Part shown: positions 54,941 through 64,000 of the stretch, piece by piece | Layout: each line of letters opens with the position of its first letter | Numbering within the stretch: position 1 is the stretch's first letter | Source: Aedes albopictus | Taxonomy: Eukaryota > Arthropoda > Insecta > Diptera > Culicidae | Assembly: GCF_035046485.1 (NCBI RefSeq) | Contig: NC_085138.1 | Span: 331,992,421-332,056,420 of the forward strand | Direction of reading: 5' to 3' | Length of the DNA: 64,000 nucleotides | Notes under the pieces: model-generated | What the model was told of the DNA's origin: nothing | The model's input: only the letters and a program-made list of their open reading frames with translations | The model's database searches: none | Position numbers and translations under genes: made by a program

Positions 54941-55460
54941 TATACCGTCGTTCGGGGTGACAATGGGTCAGAGGGGCGAGATTGGGTCAAAACATTTTCT
55001 GAAATATCTCATCAAATGTTGCGAATATCGAATCAACATTTTTATGGTGTCATCCTCTTAGTTACCAGCAGTTCCTATTCACGGCATTTTTGATTATCTG
55101 ATGAACGGGAAGTAGGAAAATAGTCTCAGATTATATCTGAACCGGTAGTGTTCCGGAACCGGTTCCGGGTGTCCCGCCGGAAGTGGCCAATTAAAAAAGT
55201 GAACCAAACCCAGGCATGCGACACATCATAGAGCGGCTTTTTTCGATAACCAGATGAGCGGTGGGCAGGAAAATAGTTTCATACCGTATCTGAACCGGTT
55301 GTGTTCCGGAACCGGTTCCAGGTGTCCCGTCAGAAGTGATCAATTAAATAACTGAACCGAACCCATGCATGCGAAACATCAAATCATCAAAAATGTTCGA
55401 TAACCAGATAAACGGGTAGCAAGTAAATAATCTCTGACCACATCTAAGTCAACTGAAAGG
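54941..55460 (+). repeat. ~153-bp tandem repeat with GGAACCGGTTCC core
   Basis: ACCGGTAGTGTTCCGGAACC begins at 55141 and ACCGGTTGTGTTCCGGAACC at 55294, a spacing of 153 bp. Each is followed by GGTTCCNGGTGTCCCG. GATAACCAGATGAGCGG, GATAACCAGATAAACGG and a worn GATTATCTGATGAACGG give a third, partial unit. The unit contains the palindrome GGAACCGGTTCC. The start at 54945 reads CCGTCGTTCGGGGTGACAAT, a different, non-repeated lead-in. Confidence 0.78.
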
Positions 55461-56143
55461 TGTGATATTTTTCACCTCTGCCTATACGTTTAACATAACG
55501 TCGGAATACGAGCCATCAATAATTTTTTTTTTTAATTATCAGAAATCCTTCAGAAATACACGATACGAAGCCTTTTGATGGATATTTTTCAGAATTCTTC
55601 AAAAAAAATATCAGAAAATTGTCAATGGAATCATCAATGAATTCCTTGTTTTTTTTCTGAAATAGAAATACATTCGTTGCTCACTTTATTGCTCATCCAT
55701 AACACTCGTTATAAATATGCCATAAACTTAAATTGGATTGAGAATTTCGAATTTGCCAAAAAAAATTATTGAGTATTTGAGTAAACGTTCAGAAGCTTCG
55801 CTACACATTATCAATGGCTCCAGACTTTACTGACCGTGTAAATATGCGGTACACCTAATGACTTTGCCAATCACACCATGAAACAAAATTCCACGGAATT
55901 CGACTAGCAACAATTTGTTATTTTGAATTTATTTGCATCTCGTCAAATTTTACAACTTTAGGCTTAAAAAAGAAGATTTTGCCGGAATAAAACGGATTTC
56001 TTCAAAATGTCTAATAAATTTCAAAAAATAAATTATCACTGTTGTTTAAAAAAATTGCTCATTTCAGATGAAAAAAAAGTGTTACAAAAACATATCAAAT
56101 ATAATTTATGTCTTGGACTTACCATCACAAACCAAGGTAACTA
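55461..56143. other. No gene recognised
   Basis: AT-rich spacer with short frames. Nothing notable. Confidence 0.35.
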
Positions 56144-56438
56144 CACAGAAAAAAATATTCATGTAAAATTCAGCGAAAAATCATGCACATAAAGGGAATG
56201 CTAGGATTAGTGCATATTTACATGTGATATCATGTAAAATTACGTTACGTTAGTGTGAATTTCCACTATTAGTCGCGTAACCGGTTAGAGTCCATGATGG
56301 TTTACACGATGGTTGGCGGAAATTTACACGATGATACTGTAATTTTACATTATATCTCATGTAAAAGTGCACTAACTCTAGCATTCCCTTTATGTGCATG
56401 ATTTCTCGCTGAATTTTAATTACATATTTTTTTCTGTG
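56144..56438. mobile_element. 295-bp TA-flanked MITE
   Basis: CACAGAAAAAAATATTCATG at the left and, reversed from the right, CACAGAAAAAAATATGTAAT begin inverted arms that continue through AAAATTCAGCG, AAATCATGCACATAAAGGGA and ATGCTAG. TA flanks both ends (56142-56143 and 56439-56440). It lies 30 bp upstream of RTE copy C. Confidence 0.83.
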
Positions 56439-56869
56439 TAAATATGCTCTTGACGCTTAAGCTATGGCACGGTAAAGGTTGAGTAATTCGCGCAATAAAA
56501 ATCTCATTGAGATCACTAGCCTCTACGCAGTAGATAACTCCTATTACAACCTCCGCGTGGCACCGACCGAGATGCGAGCAACCTAAAGGAAGATCGGGTA
56601 ACCAACTCAGGCAAACCTGAGCGTCTGTTCTCCAGGGGGAGCGGCTAACAACAGCGTCCGATCCCCATGTTAGGGGCGGCTGATCAACGTCCGAGTGCCA
56701 GAGAGTACTTTTAAGCTCAACGGTGCACTATGATCATCCGGAAAGTAGCGAGTTGGTGTCAGGCCCTACGAGCCAGCCGTAAAAAACTTGTAACGGAAAA
56801 TCAGATACAGAATAATACGAACCGAGGCCAACGGCAATGACTCAGCGATCAAATGGGAATTGCAATTGG

Positions 56870-57308
56870 AAGCTCGGTACGTGGAACTGAAGATCTCTCA
56901 ACTTTATCATCGGGAGCACCCGCATACTCGCCGATCTACTGAAGGACCGCGGGTTTGGCATCGTATTTAGCGCTGCAGGAGGTGTGTTGGACAGGATCCA
57001 TGGTGAGAACATTTAGAGGTAATCATACCATCTACCAGAGCAGCAGCAACACACGCGAGCTGGGAACAGCTTTCATCGTGGTGGGTGATATGCAGAAGCG
57101 CGTGATCGGTTGGTGGCCGATCTACGAAAGAATGTGCAGGTTGAGGATCAAGGGCCGATGTTTCAACTTCAGCATAATAAGCGTGCACAGGCCTCACTCC
57201 GCAAGCACTGAAGGCGCGCGTACAACCGCTGCCCGAGCCACAACGTCAAGATCGTCATAGGTGACCCTAATGCTCAGGTTGACCAGGAGGAGGAATTCAG
57301 ACCGGCGA
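56870..57308 (+). pseudogene. RTE endonuclease remnant (copy C)
   Basis: The frame at 56955-57260 contains LALQEVCWTGSMVRTFRG, TAFIVVGDMQKRVIGWWP and RMCRLRIKGRCFN, parallel to copy B. The GDPNAQV-like segment (GDPNAQVDQEEEF) is just downstream in another frame. The later half of the domain, with the QIDHVLI and SDH blocks, is missing because of the deletion near 57308. Confidence 0.82.
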
Positions 57309-58740
57309 TATGCTGCAGCAAGTAACCCGGTAGAACGTGGAACATTACAAACAGAAGTGGAAACAGCAGATTCGCCTTTTTCGTGAGAAAAAGAGCCGTC
57401 TGGAAGAAGCGGAGTGCGAAGAAATAGAACTGCTGTGCCGTTCCCAAGAAACACGGAAGTTCTACCAAAAGCTCAACGCATCCCGCAACGGCATCGTGCC
57501 GCGTGCCGGAATAACAGGGATAAGGACGGAGGCCTCTTGACGGACGGATGTGCGATGATTGAAAGATGGAAACGTCACTTCAACGAGCACCTAAATGGCG
57601 TGGAGGACGTAGGTACGGGAGATCGCGATAACGCCAGTGCAGCAGAGGACGGAAGTGATACAACTCTCACGCTAAGGGAAGTTAAGGATGCCATTCGCCA
57701 GCTCAAAACCAACAAAGCAGCTGGTAAAGCTGATATCGCAGCTGAACTCATCAAGATGGGCCAAGACATGGGCCAAGAAAAGTTGAGCACCTGTCTGCAC
57801 CGATTGATAGTCAGGATCTGGGAAACCGAACAGCTACCGGAGAAACGGATGGAAGGGGTAATCTGCCCCATTCACAAGGAAGGCGACCATTTGGAATGTG
57901 ATAATATCCGAGCGATCACCATTTTGGATGGCACCCACAAAGTCCTAGCCCCGATCATGTTTAGTCGTCTGTCATATAAAGCGAATGAGTTCGTGGGAAG
58001 TTATCGAGCCAGCTTTATTGACGGCCGATCGACAATGGACCAGATTTTCATCGTACGGAAAATCCTCCAGAAATACCATGAATACTAGGTTCCAACACAC
58101 TTTAGAGCGGTGTACGACAGTATCGACCGCGCAGAGCTATGGAGAATCATGGACGAAAAGGGCTTTCCTGGAAAGCTGACTAGACTGATTAAAGCAACGA
58201 TGGACGGCGTGCAAAACTGCGTAAAGATTTTGGGCGAACTATTAAGTTTATTGGAATCTCGCCGGAGACTGCGACAAGGTAACGGACTCTCATGCCTACT
58301 TTTCAACATCGCTCTGGAAGGTGTGATGCGACGAACCAGGCTCAACAGCCGGTGACGATTGTCATGAAACCCATTCAATTTGTTTGCTTTGTGGACGCCA
58401 TGCATATTATCGCCAGAGCATTTGGAACGGTGACATACGGCTCTGCCCGCCTGAAGCACGAAGCAGCACAGGTTGGACTGTTGATAAATGTGTCAAAAAC
58501 GAAGCACATGCTGGTAGGCATAACCGAACACGACCGGGTCCGTCTTGGTAGTAATGTGACGATACACGGGGATATTTCTATGTGCTCCAGAAGAAGCTGC
58601 GGTTCAAAAAGATGCATCCATGCACCAAGAGCACCACCATGTACAAAATGCTGGTAAGATCGGTGGTCCTCTACGGACACGATACATGAACCATGCTCGA
58701 GGAAGAGCTGCAAGCACTCGAAGTTTTCCAGTCACGTGTG
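57309..58740 (+). pseudogene. RTE reverse transcriptase remnant (copy C)
   Basis: The frame at 57414-58088 (224 codons) holds KTNKAAGKADIAAELIKMG and EGVICPIHKEGDHLE. A stop at 58086 and a shift follow. The next frame, 58110-58355, has YDSIDRAELWRIMDE and RQGNGLSCLLFNIALEG. In the third frame, 58292-58657, the catalytic box at 58388-58399 reads F-V-D-A instead of F-A-D-D, so catalytic identity is lost as well as the frame. A unique 9-codon stretch near 57757 (MGQDMGQEK) is a short duplication. Confidence 0.87.
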
Positions 58741-58744
58741 CTAA

Positions 58745-58899
58745 GGGGCTGTCGATAAACCACGTGGTCATTTTTTTGGGACTTCTCAACCCCCCCCGCG
58801 TGGTCATTAGTCCATACAAAAATTTTTATTCGTCCATACAAAATGGTCATTGGCCAAACCCCCCCCCCCCTCATGACCACGTGGTTTATGGACAGCCCC
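58745..58899. mobile_element. 155-bp C-tract MITE with 3-bp TAA duplication
   Basis: GGGGCTGTCGATAAACCACG and the reversed right end (GGGGCTGTCCATAAACCACG) are the termini; TAA flanks both sides (58742-58744 and 58900-58902). Inside, C-runs of 8 and 13 precede GCGTGGTCATT and TCATGACCACGTGG. It splits the C-terminal coding remnant of RTE copy C: CTAAGG is continued by ATGATCTTCGACGG after the element. A PIF/Harbinger-like origin is inferred from the 3-bp target. A truncated relative is at 42128-42250. Confidence 0.85.
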
Positions 58900-59260
58900 T
58901 AAGGATGATCTTCGACGGTATACATGAGAATGGTATGTGGCGGAGAAGGATGAACCACGAGCTCGCTGAACTTTACGGCAAACTCAGCATCCAGAAGGTG
59001 GGCAAAGCCATGTTGCAAGAATGCCGGATAACAACCCTGTAAAGTTTGTGATCGCAAGTAATCCAGTTGGCACAAGAAGGTGTGGAGCGCTGGGAGCACA
59101 TTGGGCGGTCCAGATGGAGTGTGACTTTGCGAGCCTTGGGCGTGACCGAGCATGGAGAACGGCAGCCACAAACCGAGTGTTGTAGCGTGCTATTGTTGAT
59201 TATGTCTTATCTTAAATGTGATATTGAGCAAATAAATGTATGTGTAAACGAAATAACAAT

Positions 59261-62200
59261 ACAAACAAGCAACTTTTGAAATCTATCACTTTAAATCCGC
59301 ATTTTTGCCCACTGTCCAACTATGAAAGTGTCGGTATGTACATTGAAAAGCAATCTGTCCGAGACGAGGGCTCAAGCATTGTACCTACCGACCGCACCAC
59401 GCCGCACCGCCCGGACCGACCCGGAGGGTGAAAATTGGAAATTGAAATTCCCGCCATCCCGGGCTTCATTCAAACATAATAAAATGATATTTATTATTAA
59501 TTATCGTTGGCGATCGGATCGCGTTCGCTGGAGACGGGTCCTACCAGGGCCTGGGTGGGGGAAAACCTGGAGGAGCGGGTGGCAGTTGGGGAGTATTTAT
59601 TCATCCGGCTTATCGCGCAACAATCATATTAGCCCCCTCGAGTTTAGAGCATGGTGCCGCGCCGCCGGGTCGAGGAACAACGTAGTAGCTATAGTAGTGA
59701 AATTGGAATATTGCACGCATGGGGCCATTCGAGTGACATATCATAGTCGGTGCCCGCCGGTTTGGTCCGATCGATCGTTTGCGGCGGAGCTAATGCAGGT
59801 GGTAATGGTCGGGATTGGATTTAACGAGTGCCGGCAGGATTTGCTTGGTAACGGTTATTTGACGCGATTTCAATAAGCGGCATTTTTAGCTGCTGCGAGA
59901 GTATTAGGCTAGTAATTTCCGACGCAGTGATTAGTCGGTTCAATGGAGTTGTGGCTGGCGCTTCATTGAAATGGATTGAATGCGAGCATTATGGATGATT
60001 AGTTAGTAGGTAATAATTCCGGAAAGTGGTTTGACCCATCCAACCGGTTACTTTAAATTTTAACGCTTAGTACAACATCTAAATGTTCGAAACACTATCT
60101 ATCGCATGAATTTTCCTCAAAATAGACCTGTGTGTCCAACTTTCGTTCTCAAAAAGCATAAATCACTAAACTTTCTTACCCAACCATGTAAATCAACTGG
60201 CGCGGAAGACAGCGATGGCGCTCAGATTTACGATTATGGGTCCCACTTCGTTCGGCTTTCTGGCTTCATTACCTGAAAATAGACAGAAAAAAACACGAGA
60301 AAATTCAACCATTAAATGATGTTGCAAATGTTTTATCTACAAACATTTTCGCCCCGCTCCCGCCTGCTTCCTGTATCCCAAATATACATCTTAATTACTA
60401 GTTATTAACCTAAAACGCCGCGATCGTTCAAACATCGCATCGAGCGAGCCGCCCATCATCTCCGAGAGCAGTAGTGTGGGCAATGGATAGAGCAACACAG
60501 CCAGCAAAGAGCTTCGAAACTGTTCCCGAAAATTTTAATTCAATCAAACTAGTAAACACCGGCACATCTGGTTCAGAGCGAGAGTGGAGAAATTATTTAA
60601 TGTGTCGGATGTGTGGAGATCTGCATTGTGTGGGCTACTGTACTGATGAGAAAAGTACGAAATCCATTTAAGATGAAATTCTATCAGAGTAAGTGCAACT
60701 AGCTTAAGTATCTACCAATTTGCTTGATATAGACACATACATCCATCTTTTTGACATGCCTCTTCACATACACTATTCTTATACGACCAGGTCTAATCGA
60801 TATGTTTCAAAAACCCACCATTGTCACCAATTTTAGCATCCGTTAAAAGCAATAATACCAATCTAGGATCACAACGTTGCAACTTACACTTTCCAGATTG
60901 TACCCGTCATCGCACAGATGTAAGCCAATTAAAAGAAATTTAGTGCAACCTATCACCTCCAGCATTTGTACCAGAAATGGATGGCTTTCAGTGGCGTGCC
61001 TAGCGATGGATGGTTGGTTCTGGGTTCAATATCCCCTTTCAGATCCAAAGTTCTCAGACAAACCATGCTGAACTGGGCATCAATATGTCCCCTCTAATCA
61101 TCACCAAGACTACGCCACTGAAGGCCCTCTAGCCCGATACCTCATTGCACAACCCGGACAGTTTGTAGAACGTGAGCAAGATACTATCTTGGAAGCCGGG
61201 GCCCTTTTTGTCCAGCCAGACTGCTGCGGTTGCCGCACGGTCTCTTTCTCCCAATCTCGCTGCAACATAAATAACGCCAAGGATCTACTGGTTCTGAAAC
61301 AATTTTTCGCCAACTTTACGGGGCTTATTTGAGCGCAGCGGTGGCAGCAGTAGTGTAGTGCAGTGTGGTAGGTAGTTAGTACACTTTACACTTCAAAGTT
61401 CCTGGCGACAAACGGCGGCAGCGGCGGCGACGACCACGTTCACGTTACCTCTCCCGGCAAAAACAAAGGAGAACAAACGCCACGAGTAGTGCACTCTTTG
61501 GTGCAGCGTAACCTGCAATGCACTCGCCCAGTTTCAACTCACGTTCATCGAGCTGCCGATTTTGTCTCTTTGGTTACCGTCGTCGTCGCCAAAGCACAAA
61601 GTTTCACAACTATTTCAAGATTTATGAAACATTCCTTTCTGCTCCCTGGATGGCACTCTTTTGCTTTTGCCAACACGAAACAGCTGCCACTGCCGTTGCC
61701 GGTTGAAACTCCCTGTTGACGAAGTTGCTGGGTTGCCGGTTGAGATGAGGGGGAGTTCAAGTATTTCACCTTTGGCATCTGCCCCCGCTGACTGGCGCTG
61801 CTGCTACGCTGCGACATTTTGGTAGCGCGGTGTCACCTGTCGTGGATCTCAGGGGAGCTACCTCAACCATGCGGGGCGGGTGGTGATGAAAACCAGTGGG
61901 CGGGGGTTGGTCGATGAGCTGTAGCCGAAGTTCGCTAATCAGCGATGGCAATCGGGCTATTGAGCACAGCAGCGACGATGGCATCTTCAAAGATGAAAAG
62001 TTGGTTTTCAAAGATACGGGAGGGTGATTTGTAGCTTTGTTCGATGGGGTGAAGTAGCTGCCGATAGCTGTGGAAAAGCCTTTCATCTTGTAATTTCTAC
62101 TTATGGGTTACACGTGGGGTGAAAGAAAGTTCAATAAAATACCCAGATAAGTTTGTGGGCAGACATTTCTGGTCCATGCCAGTAGCACACCGTTTGATAT

Positions 62201-62564
62201 CGATTTGATATGAATGTTTTTGCTCCACACTGATTATTCGATTCGGTAACCATATTCTATGCCTTCTCCCAAAATAAAGCTGATTTGGTTAAAAATTGAG
62301 ACTGCACAGGCCCTTCAAAGTTTGTATGGGAATTACTATGGGAAAACGATGTTTTTCATGTAATAGGTGAAAGCATTTCCCCAAGCACCCTAGAGGGCTA
62401 CTCCTTGACTACTCTATCAGCTACACTTTAACAGTGACATACACCAAAGAGTTCTCAGTAAATTTTTTGACCAATTTATTGCAGAGTTACAGCCGCACTT
62501 CTGTATCTCGATTATTGCGAATACTGGTTTTATCGGTAACAAGTTTGTCAGGTTGTCATTTCCA
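59261..62564. other. Largely non-repetitive island; no gene shown
   Basis: From 59330 to about 62100 the DNA is GC-richer and shows no window repeats. Near 59475-59512 it contains ATAATAAAATGATATTTATT followed by ATTAATTATCG, with TAAT cores. Frames of up to 184 codons (59322-59876) overlap without domains or convincing splice sites. GGCGGCAGCGGCGGCGACG near 61411 and CGTCGTCGTCGCC near 61578 are trinucleotide tracts. Host non-coding DNA with possible enhancers is an inference. Confidence 0.45.
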
Positions 62565-63240
62565 AGATTCATGGAAGTTTTAAGGGGTTTCTGTGGGGTT
62601 CCCGTGGGTTTTTTTGGGCTTCTAAGGGAGTTTCAGGGGAGTTTCAAGGAGTATCAAGTCTTTCTAGGGATTTTCAGGTGAGTATTGGAGAGATTTAAGG
62701 CGCTTTCAATTAAGATTTATGGGATTTTCAGAGCGGGTTGAAGGCATTCCAGCGCGTTGAAACTCTCTCAGACTCCCTGTGACCCCCCCTGGAACACACC
62801 CTAGAACGCCTCTGAGACCTCTTGAAACTCCTCGAAACCCCATAGAACGCCTCTACAACCCTTAGGAACACCCCTGGAACCCCTCTGAAACCCCATGAAG
62901 TCCCACGGAACGCCTTATAAAGCCTCCTGAAACCCCTTGGAACACCTGTAGAACGCTTCAAAAATCCCATAGAACGCTCCTGAAACCCCTTGAAACCACA
63001 TGGAACACCCTGGAACTCCCTGGAACAGCCCTGGAATTCCCTAATACTCCATGAAACGCTCCTGAAACTTATTGAACACCCAGACAACGCTCCATGAATC
63101 CCTTGGAACACCGCTAGAAAGGTCGTAGAAAGCCCCAACATCTCTGAACACCCTGGAACCCCTGGAACGCCCCCTAGTCCCCACCAACCCCCTGAAACCC
63201 ATAGGAAAACACCCTTGAAAACCAACGATTTTTTCAAGAA
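62565..63240. repeat. G-rich then C-rich repeat with a polarity switch
   Basis: From 62575 to about 62720 the plus strand has GGGGTTTCTGTGGGGTTCCC and similar G-rich phrases. From about 62770 to 63225 it has C-rich phrases such as CTGAAACCCCTTGGAACACC at about 20-21-bp steps. It repeats the plan seen at 11450-12960. The 169-codon minus-strand frame over it is a repeat product. Confidence 0.8.
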
Positions 63241-63290
63241 CTTTACCTCAAAACTCTACATTAGTTCTACCCAGTGCTGTCATAGTAAAA

Positions 63291-63315
63291 TCTCTCTCTC
63301 TCTCTCTCTCTCTCT
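63291..63315. repeat. (TC)n microsatellite
   Basis: About twelve TC units directly precede the 3' end of the minus-strand SINE, where they are the complement of a GA-type tail (GAGAGAAGAAG...). It may derive from the tail of the SINE. Confidence 0.9.
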
Positions 63316-63590
63316 TCTTGGCGTAACGTCCTCACTGGGACAAAGCCTGCTTCTCAGCTTAGTGTTCTATGAGCACTTCCACAGTTATTAACGGAGAGCT
63401 TCCTCTGCCAATGACCATTTTGCATGCGTATATCGTGTGGCAGGCACGAAGATACTCTATGCCCAAGGAAGTCAAGGAAATTTCCTTTACGAAAAGATCC
63501 TGGACCGACCGGGAATCGAACCCGTCACCCTCAGCATGGTCATGCTGAATACCCGTGCGTTTACCGCCTCGGCTATATGGGCCCTTAGTA
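63316..63590 (-). mobile_element. Feilai-like tRNA-derived SINE, minus strand
   Basis: Read on the minus strand it is the same SINE as at 40503-40790: A box TAGCCGAGGCGG (63564-63575), B box GGGTTCGATTCCC (63511-63523), then CTTGACTTCCTTGGGCATAG and the shared body. Both Pol III boxes are perfect. The few differences from the other copy suggest recent activity of the family. Confidence 0.82.
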
Positions 63591-63699
63591 AAATCAGGGT
63601 TTCTAAATTTCAGCACTACTTATACTGATACGCTTCAGTATTGCGCCTTACTAAGAATTTAATATTCCAGGAACACCCCACCATTTTCATTTTTTCGTA

Positions 63700-64000
63700 T
63701 TTTAGTAATTTAGCAAAAGCTATTCTAGAGATAATTCCGAGAATATTTTAAGAATGTATTCCTTCCCATGTACTTCTTAGAATTTTCTCCACAATTACCT
63801 CCAGAGATACCGCCAGAAATGCCCTTTAAGATTCTTTCGGGATGAAAAGAAAACTCTCACTGGATTTCCTAGAATGATTTCAGCAATAATTATTTAAAAG
63901 GTTTCTCAAGATTAAATGCCCACATTTCTCTGTGGACTATCCAGAGATTCTTTCAGAAACATTTTAGGAATTTTCCTTGTTACTTCTTCAGGATTTTCCT
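63700..64000. repeat. GGAATTCCT-type minisatellite, runs off the window
   Basis: Imperfect phrases such as ATTCCTTCCCATGTACTTCT, GAATTTTCTCC and AGATTCTTTCAGAAAC recur. Same family as the block at 13130-14105; the block continues past the window edge. Confidence 0.55.

Larger units (their letters stand above)
56468..59260 (+). mobile_element. RTE-like non-LTR retrotransposon, copy C, with internal deletions
   Basis: The start (GCACGGTAAAGGTTGAGTA) and 5' leader match copy B, as do endonuclease, RT and the 3' part ending with AAATAAATG near 59230. Relative to B it lacks about 550 bp between the endonuclease and RT linker (joint near 57308) and about 110 bp near 58578. A 155-bp MITE is inserted at 58745-58899. 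Many frameshifts are present. It carries no RNase H. Confidence 0.87.

Noticed and set aside
59322..59876. 184-codon open frame in the repeat-poor island
   Set aside because: It shows low-complexity R/P-rich start, no domain and no start or splice support; GC-rich DNA yields long chance frames.
62728..63237. 169-codon open frame on the minus strand
   Set aside because: It lies wholly on the C-rich tandem repeat; its G/F/R-rich repeated pattern follows the ~20-bp unit. No start context or domain.
1..64000. Integrated copies of non-retroviral RNA viruses, which are common in Aedes genomes
   Set aside because: None of the open frames showed recognisable viral polymerase, capsid or glycoprotein motifs; all RT-containing frames are non-LTR retrotransposons. 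A translated search would be needed to exclude short pieces.

Overview
The window looks like a piece of an Aedes mosquito nuclear genome (Ae. aegypti most likely, Ae. albopictus possible). The reasons are AT-rich DNA, tRNA-derived SINEs that resemble Feilai, RTE-type and I-type non-LTR retrotransposons, and a very high density of short inverted-repeat elements (MITEs) with TA, 3-bp, 4-bp, TTAA or 8-bp target-site duplications (TSDs). The species call is inference from repeat families; no database search was run. I found no intact host protein gene. Almost all long open frames are retrotransposon pieces or read-throughs of tandem repeats.

Layout. 1-2.3 kb: no recognisable gene. 2.3-4.5 kb: a foldback, an 880-bp hAT-like element with an exact 8-bp TSD, and a 388-bp MITE with a 4-bp TSD. 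4.9-7.15 kb: a decayed I-clade retrotransposon with endonuclease, reverse transcriptase and RNase H remnants. 7.8-9 kb: tRNA-like SINE remnants. 9.6-10.9 kb: a tandem array rich in CAAGATGGCGGC-like motifs, split by a 785-bp MITE. 11.5-14.1 kb: a ~135-bp tandem array, a C-rich repeat of opposite polarity, and a TTCC/GGAA degenerate repeat. 15.7-16.0 kb: two tRNA-like units head to head. 16.3-18.9 kb: RTE-like copy A on the minus strand. 19.1-20.4 kb: a TA-flanked element. 21.7-23.8 kb: a four-level nest of elements followed by another MITE. 23.9-25.9 kb: a TTTGGCC-ended element holding an hAT foldback. 26.1-27.4 kb: a Helitron-like element. 28.9-30.5 kb: a possible promoter region and a TTAA MITE. 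31.2-31.9 kb: foldbacks. 36.8-39.1 kb: a 2.3-kb double inverted repeat. 40.5-41.0 kb: a Feilai-like SINE and an hAT MITE. 43.1-47.7 kb: RTE-like copy B, split by a 1.2-kb palindromic MITE. 48.1-49.6 kb: a MITE-like element with a GC-richer insert. 51.7-52.2 kb: two MITEs. 53.0-53.6 kb: tRNA-like units. 55.1-55.5 kb: a ~153-bp repeat. 56.1-59.3 kb: a MITE and RTE-like copy C. 59.3-62.5 kb: mostly non-repetitive DNA. 62.6-64.0 kb: G/C-polar repeats, a minus-strand SINE and a degenerate repeat.

No pathway is encoded. The interest lies in insertion order: precise TSDs and re-joined flanking sequence let several insertions be ordered in time. The cleaner, GC-richer islands near 14.1-15.3, 32.8-34.5, 50.5-51.3 and 59.3-62.1 kb could be intronic or intergenic sequence of a large host gene, possibly regulatory, but this cannot be shown from the sequence alone.
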